From contig JANTUC010000015.1 of NCBI GenBank assembly GCA_026873275.1, positions 930,001 to 994,000 of the forward strand: a stretch of DNA of 64,000 nucleotides, written 5' to 3'. The notes beneath the pieces are model-generated. The model was not told the origin of the DNA. It ran no database searches and worked only from the letters and a program-made list of their open reading frames with translations. This DNA comes from Pseudopithomyces maydicus (taxonomy: Eukaryota; Ascomycota; Dothideomycetes; Pleosporales; Didymosphaeriaceae). Both the position numbers and the translations under genes were made by a program. Below are positions 23,087 through 34,937 of this stretch, one piece after another. Each line of letters starts with the position of its first letter. Position 1 is the stretch's first letter.

Positions 23087-25962
23087 TGTGGCGGCTGTTT
23101 CCAGATGTCGCGTGGGTTTCGGTGGGGACAGGTGTTTGTGAAGTCGTCGGTAATCGCAACTGCGAGACCGCTCGCTTAGACCGTGCTCTTGGCGTGTTAA
23201 TCTGTAATTGGTTTAGCGCCATATTTTCCTATGCCTGTTCTGCCTAAGTAATTCACATACAACAACAGATTCACTAGTCCATGTTGAACCGCATAGAATA
23301 TACATCTTGACATTCATATGACTTCACTGTTTTAGTAGAATTGTATTTAAGATATACACCATTGAGTACCACAGTACACAGCTCTTGCTTCAAATTTTGT
23401 CCACCGCCACATGATACCTATGTACTCTGTAATCTTTCCTCACGGGGCAGGCATACTGGTTGCTTTCCTTTTGAATTATTAGGCGCTTTAATGGCCATGG
23501 AATTGTAGGCTTCTGACTAATTATCACAGTAAGGACTATGAGAAAAGCCAAGACCCAACTCTAGAAGCTCGAGTAGAAAAGACTTCATTGTTACCATATA
23601 CTTATTAATCACGATCCCAAAATACTTTTTGGGTCGATGTTGGCTATAGAGAAGTGTAATAGTTGTGAGCATTCCAATGTCTTGTTGAATCAGAGCGAAG
23701 GCGGTAAAAAGATATTCGTTGATATATTTGCTGCGTGCGAGGCTCTTGTGAATCTGTTAAAGGGACCATCAGGTGCATATCTAGACATGACCCAACGTGG
23801 TAGGTGCCGAGAAGAAAAACTTTTTCATTGTCAACTTCGCCACCAGGAGTCCTCTATAGTCTTTCGATCAACGTCGCAAGGACCTGTACAGGCCATGCCG
23901 ACTCCAGCCAAAGGCAACCAGACGCAACAGATTCAACAACAAGGAGTACTAATATATTCAAGCTAATCCCCAGAGATGCTTAGAGAATGCACAACGAGCC
24001 GCTTGTGGCAAAATAATGGAGCAATACCGTAGAGAAGTGGGCTCTACACTCGTCATCAATCTCGTAGTGCCTTCGCCATGCCCATTCTCCGCATCTTCAT
24101 TTCTAGAACAACTTCCATATTCTCGATTATGGCCTTTATGATCACACATAATCCATAAGATATTTGAGCTATCATTTAGACTGGATTGCGTTTTTTTTTA
24201 CGCCATTTTTTCACGCTGTCCGATAGGGAGATAGTTTTTTCCAAAAAGTTTCTATGCCCTCGAGTTGACTCGACATCTTTTCACCGAAATCAGAAATCAT
24301 AGAATGGATTCATACTGTCACTAGGGGGGACAATAACTTTTCTTCTAATTATTTTAATCTAGTCAGTCACTCTGCTCCTTCTTTCGCAAAATTTAAACAC
24401 AACTTGAACACAAAATATAAAACTTACAGCATCTATTCTAGATAAGACGTGCTTGCCTCCCCTAAAGCGCGTTGGTCAAAGAATAATTTCCTACAGTTGA
24501 TACTAGCTCGTTTCATTCGATGGGATTTCTTGAATTTTCCGTGTAAAAGTTGTTTTAGTGCAGGAGAAAGAAGTCGGGGCCATTGAAGTAAGTTTTTTTA
24601 TGCGAAATCTTGCTCATTTCTCACAGAAACACTTGGAGCAGCCATTTGAGGTGTGAGGTATGAGGAAACTTCATATATCGTTATTTTCAGCTTGTGATAC
24701 GTATCCTCAGCCAAAAAAGGCAGGCTTCTGTAAACATTAGATAGATATATAGATAGCAAGGTAGATAGATAGATTTTGCAAAGGTAGGTATATTATACTA
24801 GGAAGCATTTCTAAACTTCATCTACTTTTTAGCTCTTATAATATTCGAACCAACTATCTCCCAATATATTTTTTTCTAGTATACTTCCTACGCCTTTGTG
24901 AATTACCTTTACTTTTTTATATTTAGTATGTTATTTTAGTACGCATTATCGATAGATCCATGATAGCTAGTTTACCTTAAGTTCATTTGCTCTCAGCTGG
25001 AGTTGGCACAATCTATCAATCTATATCCTCACGACGACAATCGAAAGACTGCTCGGCTTGTGAGCTTCCACTTGCCGCGGGAATCTCCAGCTAGTGGGAT
25101 CAAAGAGACAACGGACTTGCTGGGGTCATTTGGTAGGACTGGTGATTCTTTCGGGGAGACGATGGTGGTATAGGATCGATGGAATGAACTTGAAAACACG
25201 GCGTACGTACCTCCGAGGCGCATGGGTGAGTATCATATCGAATGGTTAGAGAATATATCCTATAAGATGTCTGATCTACACTCCATGTTTGGCAGCCGTT
25301 GTTATTGATTACTTTCTCTTTCCCTTTTTGATGAGTGCTGGGAATAACCCTGTAGTGTTGCAGAATAGTTATGCTTGTAAACATTTGGAGACGGTCCATT
25401 CAATCTGTATATCACGCATGCGTCATACCCATACTATAACTACACCACAGTCGCACCTTTCCGGTTGAACGATTTTTCTACCCAAATTTGGCTTGCTTGC
25501 ACTCGTCGGTTTTTACGCCGCAACCGCCCGCAAAAAGCATGAGTATACATGAAGAAAGGTAAACCCCACCGCACCACACCTTGCCGGATCATCGAAAGTC
25601 CTCGGATCCACTGCAACACTGAAAGCAAGGAGATGGACGATGGCCAGGAGCACGACCTGGGGAAAAAGCGAAAAAAAAAACACGTGTGCAAGGACATTGT
25701 CGTCATCTATACACCGAATTGTGAAGGGAGCCCGAACGCCGTTTCGATTCCTGTCCGGATGACGCCGAAATAGATAGGTAGGGCCGTGATGGACTGCATA
25801 CGCGCGTGTGACACACTGCGGCAGCGGCCATGTACATTTTGAATACGCTCCGTGATGACCAAAATGGAGCTCATCGAAGAACCTGGTGGGCTTTGTGAGC
25901 ACGTGAACACGTTTGTGCAGTATCGCACCACTCACGAGCTAGGTAGAGGAGGGCGAGCAGCG
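23087..25962. other. AT-rich, gene-free block
   Basis: From about 23.2 to 25.5 kb the sequence is visibly AT- and TpA-rich, with stops in all frames and homopolymer T and A runs. No gene, tRNA or intact transposon was recognised. This is what repeat-induced point mutation leaves of old repeats in Pezizomycotina, but the ancestral element cannot be named. The left end must carry the rps21 promoter, the right end the igo1 3' UTR. Confidence 0.5.
24738..24775 (+). repeat. TAGA/GATA microsatellite
   Basis: Imperfect tetranucleotide tract made of TAGA units interrupted by TATAT and CAAGG, within the AT-rich block. Confidence 0.8.
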
Positions 25963-26549
25963 CTATGCTTGCGCGGCCTCGTCCTTGCGCTCCTCGTTCT
26001 CAAAGTCCTCGGCGGACGTTTCCCGGTTCAGGCTCGTCTCGCGGTGCAGAAAGGTACCCTCCTTGACCGGGCTGCCGCTGGTGCCCTTGTCCTGGCCGTT
26101 GTGGGTGTGGTTGCCGTTCTGGATGTTGTGGCCGTTGTGGGCAGGAGGGGCTACGTGGGGGATCTTCTCGGGGACGGGGTGCTCGCGGCCGATGGAGGTG
26201 ACGCCGATGTCTGAGGCCTTGCCGGCCTTGGAGAGAGCATAGTCGCCGCTGTCAAAGTACTTGCGCTCCTGCAGGGTGGCGGTTAGTGAGCGTGGCAGCA
26301 GACGCAGGTGGGGCTGGCAACGCACCTTGAGCTTGTTCTGCAGCAGGTCCTTCTTGTTGGGCAGCTTTCCGTAGAGACGGAAGAGCTTCGCCTCATCCGG
26401 AGACAGCTTCTGTGTCATCATGTTAGAGATTGTGCTATGAAGACGCTTCGCTGCAGGGCGAGCAGACGCGCCTATAGCGGGAGGTGTGCGCAAGGGGTGG
26501 CCCGGTGACGTACGCTGATGTCCACTTTGTTCTGCTGGTGGGGGTTCAT
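25963..26549 (-). CDS. igo1: Endosulfine-family PP2A inhibitor Igo1
   Basis: Exons 26514-26549, 26326-26409 and 25963-26268 (introns 104 and 57 nt, all phase 0) give 141 residues. The endosulfine/ARPP-19 core is complete: LSPDEAKLFRLYGKLPNKKD, then RKYFDSGDYALSKAG with the phosphoacceptor Ser47 inside FDSGDY. In yeast and animals, phosphorylation of this serine by Rim15/Greatwall turns the protein into an inhibitor of PP2A-B55 and so promotes quiescence entry or mitosis. The C-terminal half is hydrophilic, rich in Asn, His, Gly and Glu, and likely disordered. The 12-codon first exon starts at the only suitable ATG. Confidence 0.95.
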
Positions 26550-27896
26550 GGCGGGCGGGGTGTCCTGCAAGGTAGCGGGTGTGTGGAATGCAGATGGGTG
26601 AGCGAGAGAAAAGGGGCGCGTGTTGTGTGTGTTTGTTCTCAGTCCGCAGTCGCCGGGGCGAGGATAAATTTGGGGATTGTCGTGGCTGTCGTTGGGCTGC
26701 TGTTGCAGGGACAAGGACAGGGTGAAGAATGGTCCGTCACTATGGGCCCCGAGCGCTGCACCGGCGTGCGATTGGGCGAGCGGGTTGTGGCAGGTGGGCT
26801 GGCGGTGCTGCAGGCTGCCAGCTCAGACAGAAAGGAAATGACTTCTGCGTTCCAGAGAGCAAAAGTCGCGTGGGCGTGGGCGACGTGCGATCTCAACCGT
26901 GGAATTGTTGCTTCGACCCCTCTATACGATAAGATCGCCCGAGGTTCCGATTAGTCGGGCCGCGTCTTGGACCTACAGTGCAGTACCCACTGCAGCGCCG
27001 TGTGTCGGACAGTGAGCTTCGCATGTCAGCTTCCGGCCGCCTTGTAAGACCCGTCTGCAACTCACAGTAGATGTATCAGCTGAGGAGGTGGTAGAGGGCG
27101 GGCAGATGCAAGGCGTGCTGGCAGTTGGTCGCGCCTTTGCAGTCTTAAGGAGGGGTAATGCAGTAAATATGTACGAAGCAAGAGTGGAGCGGTATCACGC
27201 TATTGCTTATTCTGCGTTGTAATTCACTCACAGATGCAAGCCGGGCACAGGCGTCATGGTTGGATTGGGGTCTTTTAAGCTTTGCGCGTACGGCAGCTGG
27301 CGGTAGCCATGGGGGATTGTCGAAGCGTTTCCCTTCACAGCCACGGCTCCATCCACACCAACGTCACGCGTGCTCGTCATTCCAAGATCCGCCTGTGAAT
27401 CCATGAATCCGTGCATCTGTGCATCTGTGCATCTACCCAAGTGTCTGTCTTGTCGAGCCCGTGGTGTTTTGCACATGCCACCTACCCCACATTCACCCTC
27501 AACCATCATCTTACAGCGGCTATATCCACCATGATACAGAGCAAAGCCAGCTTTCCTCTCCCTTCTAGCTCGATCGGAGCTGGTCCGGGGAGCACGACTG
27601 GCCTGCTGGCTGCTACTGCTCAGCGCTGGTAATCGCGTGGCCTGGGTCGCCCTGCGCATCATTACATTACTGCATACCCTGCGTAGCATGGCCGAGGAGA
27701 GGCCTGTAGGGTAGTCGACACGCTGCACAAGCGGCCGTAGTAGTCACGTATTTCATCTCGATCTAACCTCAATCCAAAAACTTGCAGGACACCCGTCCCT
27801 CGCGCGATTGGTCAATTGCTTGCGTAGCGTGCAGCTGACCTAAATTTCGAGAAAAGGCACGCCGAGGCCGTACGGCTATCCCGCAACTCAATCCAA
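26550..27896. other. Divergent intergenic region between igo1 and sfm1
   Basis: 1.35 kb between two divergent start codons. It contains three direct copies of GTGCATCT at about 27411-27434 and no recognisable gene; a 166-codon minus-strand frame (27228-27728) has no family features. Confidence 0.45.
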
Positions 27897-28773
27897 ATGG
27901 CAGACGTCAATCCTGTGCCGGGCAAGACCTTTGTCGTTGAGCACTTGGACCCCGAACTCGAGGCCTGGTCTTCGCTGGAATATGCTGCCATCGCATCCGA
28001 GTGCCATGCCACTGGCGCACAATTTTTGCTGTCTTCGGTCCCCACCTCGCTGAAGTTGCCAGCCAATCTCCAACAAGCAAAGGGCCTCAATGTTGAGACA
28101 AGAGGCATCGAGGAGATCTATGCCGACAGGAAGGACAAAGTGTGTCTGCTGGATCCCTCAGCGTCCAAGGACCTCGGCCCCGAAGATGGTGATAGCTTTG
28201 ACATTTTCCTATTCGGCGGTATCCTAGGTGAGTGTGCAGACGTCATGCTCCCCCATGCTGTTTGAGATAGAGCTGACTGTACAAAAGGGGACGATCCGCC
28301 TCGGGGTAGGTTATACCACTTGGGAATGTGCGACCCCCGGCTTGTCACAAGTCTGCTGACACGCGGCTATCGCAGATCGCACCTCTGAGCTACGCAAGAA
28401 AGGCTACCAAGGCCGTCGCCTTGGGCCCGTTCAGATGACGACCGACACGGCCGTTCGAGTGACGCGGATGATTGTTCAGGATAGAAGTATGCTGTCTATG
28501 CCAGATGATCGCAACTGCTAACACGGAACAGCGCCTGTGGATAAGATCCCTTATCTCGATCACCCTGAGCTCAAGATCAACAAGAACGAGAGCACGCAGA
28601 TGCCGTTCCGATACGTCAAGGGCGAGGATGGTCGTCCGATCATGCCGGAGGTAAGAACTCAATCGGCTGTCAACATATTTGGTTTTACCAATCTCATCTG
28701 CTGATCCATCGGGCAGGGTATGGTCGACTTGATCATCAAGGACACTGAAAAGGGACTCGGCGACCTCTTGTGA
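27897..28773 (+). CDS. sfm1: Protein arginine methyltransferase Sfm1 (SPOUT family)
   Basis: Exons 27897-28227, 28288-28305, 28376-28486, 28532-28650 and 28717-28773 give 211 residues. Matching blocks in order: VVEHLDPELEAWSSLEY, VCLLDPSASKDLGPEDG, FDIFLFGGILGDDPPRDRT, RRLGPVQMTTDTAVRVT, MPFRYVKGEDGRPIMPEGM and the terminal GLGDLL. These are the conserved parts of Sfm1, an unusual SPOUT-fold methyltransferase that in yeast modifies an arginine of ribosomal protein S3. The second exon is only 18 nt and encodes part of the GGILGDDPPR motif, so correct splicing is essential. Introns are 45-70 nt. Confidence 0.95.
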
Positions 28774-29827
28774 AGCTTCTCTTTCCAGTCTGTTGTCGCT
28801 TAAGCAGGCAGCTTGCCTTGGAGCATTGCCATGAGCAAGGGGTTGGCGCCACTGTGGCACGCAGTCTTCGACGCTCGTCAACAGCACCCATTCGGGTAGG
28901 CCGGGGAGTTGAATTGGGGCAAAAGGCGCCATGTGTGGTGAATGAGCTTTAAGGATTTTGAAGCTGGTCGCGGACGTCCAGCGAGAGCGAACAATTACGT
29001 CAGCTAGCACCCCACAATATTCTGCTTGAGACAGACGTGAAAATACAGAAATGTTCCGATGACGTGGCTCTGGCAGCGATTGCGGACGAGCAAAGGATGT
29101 TGCGAGTGAAGCTACTGACACACCATGCGCACGGGAAGCATCTAGCGCCCTTGGGCAGGGTGGAGGAGAGCGTTGGCAGCGGTAAGATTGCACCTGGATC
29201 TCCAGGAAGGTACATACAGGAAGCCTCAGATCTGTTACAGCCGCAAGCGCATCCGTATGCTTCAAGGTGGTTTGAGGTGTTCAGACGGAGAGGCCACCAG
29301 CCGAAAGCGCGGGCCACCCCTCATTGGTCCGCCATGGACTCCAGGCGCTTCATCGACAGAGCCTTGGGACACGATCCATCGCACAGTGCCAGGCGCCATC
29401 GTCGAGAACCCACCAGAGCACCCTGGCCTATACTCCATCTTCCTAAGATCCCCTCTCCTATCTGCCTAGCATCGCCCCGTCTTGTGTGCACTTGCCAGGC
29501 GCTTTCCCATCCTCCGACCTAGTCTCGGCAGCCGTTCGCGCGCCAGCTTCCAGATCCCGCTCCGCCTCAGCGCACCCCTGCAGCCTCGTAAGCTCCCGGG
29601 GACACCTATTCCCCTTCGTATTCCCGATCTCAATATTGTCCCAACGCCTCTCGCGACACTTTGCGAGCTGCTCTACACCACCTCTACACCACCTGAATCG
29701 CCTCGCGTCGCCCATCCGCCCACCCGCCCTCCGCCTGGACGCCTGGACGCCCGCTGCTTGATCGAGACGCAATAGATCCATGAGATAGCCTGCCTCACTG
29801 CTTGGCTGACGCTCAGCACTCTTCACT
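28774..29827. other. Intergenic: sfm1 3' end and kex1 promoter
   Basis: Just over 1 kb between two plus-strand genes. A long minus-strand frame (28390-29265) runs through here and across the spliced sfm1 exons; it has no family features and is regarded as chance. CT-rich stretches before 29828 fit a fungal 5' leader. Confidence 0.4.
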
Positions 29828-31878
29828 ATGTTCTTCACACCCACGCCGTCGCGCTGGCGGACGGCTCTTCTGGGTGGCATGCTAGCTTCGCTAGCATGGC
29901 TGCCCGGAAGCGTTGCGGCAGAGAAATCGCAAGCCGACTACTTTGTCCATTCGCTGCCAGGCGCACCGGAACCGCTACTCAAGATGCACGCAGGGTAAGC
30001 ATTATCAAAGTTGCCGGCGATGGCAAGTGCATCGTTACTGACCGCCTTTAAGACATATCGAAGTGGACGCGGAGCACAACGGCAACCTCTTCTTCTGGCA
30101 CTACGAGAATCGCCACATCGCCAACAGGCAACGCACTGTGATATGGCTCAATGGCGGCCCGGGATGTAGCAGCATGGACGGTGCGCTGATGGAAATTGGT
30201 CCCTACCGCGTGAGAGAAGGCGGCAAACTGGAATACAACAACGGCTCGTGGGATGAGTTCGCGAACCTATTGTTCGTGGACCAGCCTGTGGGCACTGGGT
30301 TCAGCTACGTGGACACGGATAGCTATCTCAGTGAACTTGATCAGATGGCCGATCACTTCATGATCTTTTTGGAAAAATGGTTCGCACTTTTCCCCGAGTA
30401 CGAGCACGACGACGTAGGTCCCTCATCAACACTAACACATTGCGCAATGGCTGATTAAAGTACAGTTGTACATCGCTGGAGAATCATACGCCGGTCAACA
30501 TATCCCGTACATCTCACGCGCCATTCTCAACCGGAACAAGAACGACCCGAAACATGCCTGGAAGTTGAAGGGTGTGCTCATTGGCAACGGCTGGATATCG
30601 CCTGTGGATCACTATCTCTCATATCTCCCCTTCGCATACGAATCTGGTCTGATTCAAGGCGATTCACCCCAGGCAAGACGAGTCATGGCGCTGCAGACGA
30701 AGTGCGAAAAGTTGCTCAGCGACGGAGCGATGAACAATGTGGATACCCCACAGTGCGAATCCATCATGAACACGATTCTCCAAGAAACGAAGAACGTCGG
30801 AGGTGACCCTAGGCAGGAATGTGTCAACATGTATGATGTCCGCCTTCGAGACGACTCTTCGTGTGGCATGAACTGGCCACCGGATCTTTCGACCGTTACC
30901 CCCTGGTTGCGCCAGAAGGATGTTATCGCTGCTCTTCACATCAATCCTGATAAGAAGACTGGCTGGACTGAATGCAATGGGGCTGTTTCCTCGCATTTCC
31001 GTGCCAAAAACAGCGAGCCTTCGGTCAATTTCCTCCCGGAGCTCCTTAAAGAAATTAACATTGTGCTGTTCTCTGGAGACAAGGATCTTATCTGCAACCA
31101 TCTTGGTACGGAGAGCATGATCGACAAGATGACCTGGAACGGTGGGACGGGCTTTGAAATTTCGCCAGGCGTTGTGGCGCCTAAGCAGGATTGGGTCTTT
31201 GAAGGAGAGCCAGCTGGTACTTACCAAGAAGCCAGAAACCTTACCTACGTCGTGTTCTACAACTCTAGCCATATGGTCCCCTTCGATTATCCGAAACGCA
31301 CTCGCGATATGCTTGACCGATTTATCGGCGTGGATATCAGCCCTATCGGTGGCACTCCATCCGAGAGCACTCTTGACGGCGAGAAGGGACCATTGGTTAG
31401 CGTAGGCGGTCATCCCAACTCCACCAAAGCAGAAGAAGACAAGACGAAGCAATTGAAGGAGGCAGAATGGAAAGCTTATTATCGCTCTGGAGAGGTTGCT
31501 CTGGTGGTCGTTATCATCATCGCTGCTGCTTTCGGTTTTTTCATTTGGCGCGACCGTCGCCGCCGAGCTGCTGCCGGTTACAAGGGTGTTGATGGAGACG
31601 AAGGCCGTGAATCGCTTATCATGGGGATGGGTCTTGACAACTTCCGTAGAAGGGACCGGAGGCGGGACGTCGAGGCGGCCGACTTTGATGAACGGGAACT
31701 TGATGATTTGGATGAAGAATCGAGAAAGCCATTGAACGGCCACTCCGGTGGCAGAGGAGGTGAGAAGGATAGGATCCCGCAGAACGACTCCACGTTCAGC
31801 CTTGGACGGGCGAGCAGTGACGGTGAGGGCAGTGGGAGCGAGAGGGATCGCAGAATGGTAGCACGGGAGAAGTCGTAG
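29828..31878 (+). CDS. kex1: Pheromone-processing carboxypeptidase Kex1
   Basis: Exons 29828-29994, 30053-30413 and 30466-31878 (introns 58 and 52 nt) give 646 residues. A signal peptide ends near residue 31 (LPGSVAA). The serine carboxypeptidase (S10) domain includes WLNGGPGCSSMDGA, the nucleophile Ser183 in GESYAG, Asp381 in SGDKD and His445 in NSSHMVPFD. One membrane span (VALVVVIIIAAAFGFFIW, about 521-538) is followed by a basic stop-transfer and an acidic cytosolic tail. This is the Kex1 layout: a late-Golgi enzyme that removes C-terminal Lys and Arg from peptides released by Kex2. A gene for a dibasic-rich secreted precursor lies about 9 kb downstream; the proximity is probably chance. 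Confidence 0.96.
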
Positions 31879-32297
31879 TGAGGAAAATCAATTTTCCTCA
31901 GCCAGCTTATTGATATTTGTTTTGTTCATCTTCAGAGCGGTTAGGGCTACATTTTAAAGAGCGGCACAGCATTTTTGGGGCGTTAGTTTTTATATAAGGT
32001 CGAATACTATGTAAAGGATGAGCTGTACAAAACAAAAATGATGATTGCAACACGCCGTAAATATCAATTTTCGATCGACTCATCACTACCTAACGATGCT
32101 ATTGGGCCGTGGTGTTTCTGTTGCCTACCGCTACCTAGGTAGCGGTGCACGCGTACCTGCTATAAGCGGGGCAACATCATGTGATCTGGCGCGTTGGCGC
32201 CTTCTGCCCCAGCGCGCTCGCGTCATTAGCCACCCACGCCAACCGTCAACCTCCACGTTCGACATTTACATGTCCATACCGCCCTGAGGTTGCTACC
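31879..32297. other. Intergenic: kex1 3' end and rad52 promoter
   Basis: Spacer of about 420 bp between two plus-strand genes, holding a perfect 20-bp palindrome at 32127-32146 (separate entry). Confidence 0.5.
32127..32146. repeat. Perfect 20-bp palindrome before rad52
   Basis: The sequence ACCGCTACCTAGGTAGCGGT equals its own reverse complement. It lies about 150 bp upstream of the rad52 start. It could be a dimer-binding operator or the trace of a small inverted-repeat element; the ACCTAGGTA core also occurs at 53755 and 60334. Confidence 0.85.
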
Positions 32298-34259
32298 ATG
32301 CCTGCGTGAGTACTAAGAGACACCTCGATGGCGAAGTAATTCTATCATGCTGACTGTGCTGTGAGTCCCGGCGACCAATACCACAGCGCCAATGTCACGA
32401 ACCCATTCGAGGAACGCGTCGTAAACGGCTTCACAGCGGTTGAAATTGCCACACTGCAAAGTCGTTTGAATAAACAACTAGGACCGGAGTATATCTCGCA
32501 AAGACCGGGCAATGGCGGCGGCAGGGTTGCATATTTGGAGGGGAATAAGGCGATAGCACTTGCAAATGAGGTGTTTGGGTTTAATGGCTGGTCCAGCTCG
32601 CTTGGGCAAGTGCAGATAGACTATGTGCGTTTTCTGGCACGGAATGATGTGATCGGGATGCTGACGAACACAGGTGGACGAGAATCCTCAGAATGGCAAG
32701 GTCAGTCTTGGGCTGTCAATCGTTGTGAGAATCACACTCAAGGATGGGACATACCACGAAGTACGTTCTAGTAGCTACACGCAGTTGAGAACCTTTCTTA
32801 TAATTTATAGGATATCGGCTACGGCTCTATCGAGAACGGCAAAGGCAAAGCTGCCTCGTTTGAGAAGGCGAAGAAGGAGGCAGCGACTGACGGGCTGAAG
32901 CGCGCATTACGCACATTCGGCAATGTGTTGGGCAATTGTCTATACGACAAAGCATATCTCAAAAAGGTCCAGGCAATGAAGGTTGAGCCAGTCAAGTTTC
33001 AACAAGATAACCTACACCGACATCCAGATTTCGCCCCCAAGGTGAAGCAAGAGACCGCAATCGTAAAGAGGAGCCACACCAGACACCAGTGAAGCCGAAC
33101 GCCATATTGAGAACGCGTACGGATCATCTTGGAGCCTCAGTATCTGGCGAGTTTGATGATGAATTCGACGGGAATCTATTCGACGGAGTAGACATACCCG
33201 ACGAAAGCCAGGGTGAAGATTTCAGCTTTGAGTCTGCTGCACCAAATGCTGTAAATGCCATTACTGGTGTTACTCCTAGTAAGCCTCCACCGGTATCAAA
33301 TGGTGGCCCTTCACGTCAACCCTTCCAACGAGCACAGAACGGACCGCCTGTACGAGGTCCGAATGGTGCAGCACAATCACATCCTCCCAACAATATGCAA
33401 AATGGAGGTGGAAGGCCCAATATCGGTCCACCAAACGCAAGGCCCCCGCAAACACCTGTACAGCAAAACGGTGACCACCGAACCGACATGAATCGAGCTC
33501 GCATACAGGCCCCTACTACAGATATCCACGCAGCCCCTAGGCCTCAGAACCAGAATCAGAACCAAAACCAGAATCCGAACCAAAAGCAAAATCAAAACAA
33601 TGCATCTGCCGGCCCCAGTCACCAGAACCAACCTCTCCGACCAACACCACCCGCCGGTCCGCAGCAACAGCAACCTCGGTCAGCTTCCCTTGCAAATTCT
33701 ACTCCCACCATGAATCCACCCACGAACCATCGACCCCCCTCGGTTTCGTGTCGTTCCGCGCCGCCGAACTGCAAGCCGATCAAACTGCGGCCTCTCTGTC
33801 TAACCTCCCCGCTTTCAATCCTAATGCGGAATCACCCATTCCAAAAGCCCAGCGTACACCCGGGATCGACCATGCGGCCAGTAGACCCATCAAGCGGCAA
33901 GACGTTAACGCCCCAGCGCCGCCCCCGCTGCCCCCCAACCTAGGGCCTCCTGCTACGGGAGGAGCAGGTGGGTTTGGTCGCCCAGGCCAGGGCTCGGGGC
34001 GGGGAACTTCAAACTTCGTAAACCCGCAGCAGGATGCTAATAGGAGGATTGGCATGCCTGGTGTGAGTGCGGGCGCGGGTATGGGAGTCAGTCCGATGAA
34101 TAGGGGACAATACAAGCCTCCGATGAAGCGGCCACCATTGACAGACGTGAGTAATAATCAAGGGGCCGGTGGAGGTAATACTTCTGGTGAGCCGGAGGCG
34201 AAGAGACAGCGTGTCGAGGGGGAGACGGAGGCGTGGAGAACGGGAATGTGGCACAGTAG
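32298..34259 (+). CDS. rad52: Recombination protein Rad52, three apparent frameshifts
   Basis: Rad52 anneals single strands and loads Rad51 in homologous recombination. Exons 32298-32305, 32366-32624, 32674-32760 and 32811-34259 (introns 60, 49 and 50 nt). The N-terminal annealing domain is intact: QLGPEYISQRPGNGGGRVAY, LANEVFGFNGWSS, GLSIVVRITLKDGTYHEDIG and LKRALRTFGNVLGNCLYDK. The last exon then changes frame three times. Each break can be mended by one more base in a C or G run: 33034-33038 (after DFAP), 33734-33739 (before GFVSFRAAELQA) and 34218-34222 (after KRQRVEG). With these the protein is about 601 residues and ends at TAG 34257-34259; as written it stops at about residue 200. The middle is rich in Asn, Gln and Pro. 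Sequencing error is more likely than a pseudogene, given the undamaged coding on both sides of each break. Confidence 0.9.
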
Positions 34260-34937
34260 GGTGGAAGGTTCTATAAGAGGGGTTAATGCTTTTAATTGGT
34301 GTAGGGAGTTATGGACTGGGCAGGGCGCTTGGAGCACAATTTGGAGGATTGAATTGCTCCGATGGACTGGGCTGGATTGGAAGGACTACGTACACCATGT
34401 TGACCACAATGATTTGGCGTACGTGGAGTATTCATGTGTTTGTCTCAGATGCCATCGATATACATCTCTTGAGAAAAAATGGGTCACGCAAAGAAGCAAT
34501 ACGTCAACATGACATTGGTGTATATGAAAACATCATATTTCTTCATTGTCTGTCGTGCTTCGCCCCACTTCACCACCCTCTTACTATCTAAACCGACTCT
34601 TCGCTTCGCCTTGCCATCCATACATGCCAGTTACCTGGGCGTCGGCCCCATCCCAACCAAGCCCTAATTCAATGAACTAGACGGACGAACAGGACAACAA
34701 GAAGAAAATCAAACCAATCAATGCGCCAGATGAGAGAAAACCCTAAGCCCTCGCCCGCTAATGCAGATTCGACATCGTCCGACATGTCCGCAAGAAATGG
34801 AGGGGAGAGTCGAATGCCGGCCGCTCCGTTCAGAGGATCATTACTTTTTCGACTCCTGATCCGCCACCGCCCTACCTCTTGCTTTCTACCCGGACTCGCT
34901 GACTACCATGTTACCGCCTTCAAGCTCGTGTTGCCCC
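34260..34937. other. Convergent 3' regions of rad52 and rae1
   Basis: No gene recognised. The rad52 frame as written could continue to 34512, but that extension has no family-like sequence. Confidence 0.4.

Noticed and set aside
28390..29265. Minus-strand open frame of 291 codons overlapping sfm1
   Set aside because: It runs antisense through four well-supported sfm1 exons and introns and has no family features; sfm1 explains the region.
33034..33060. An intron that would explain the first rad52 frame change
   Set aside because: The only GT-AG pair nearby spans about 28 nt, too short for fungal splicing, and conserved text continues on both sides.
34260..34512. Extension of Rad52 to the stop at 34512
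   Set aside because: The added text is Trp-rich and unlike any Rad52 tail; one more G in the run at 34218 gives a short natural end at 34259.
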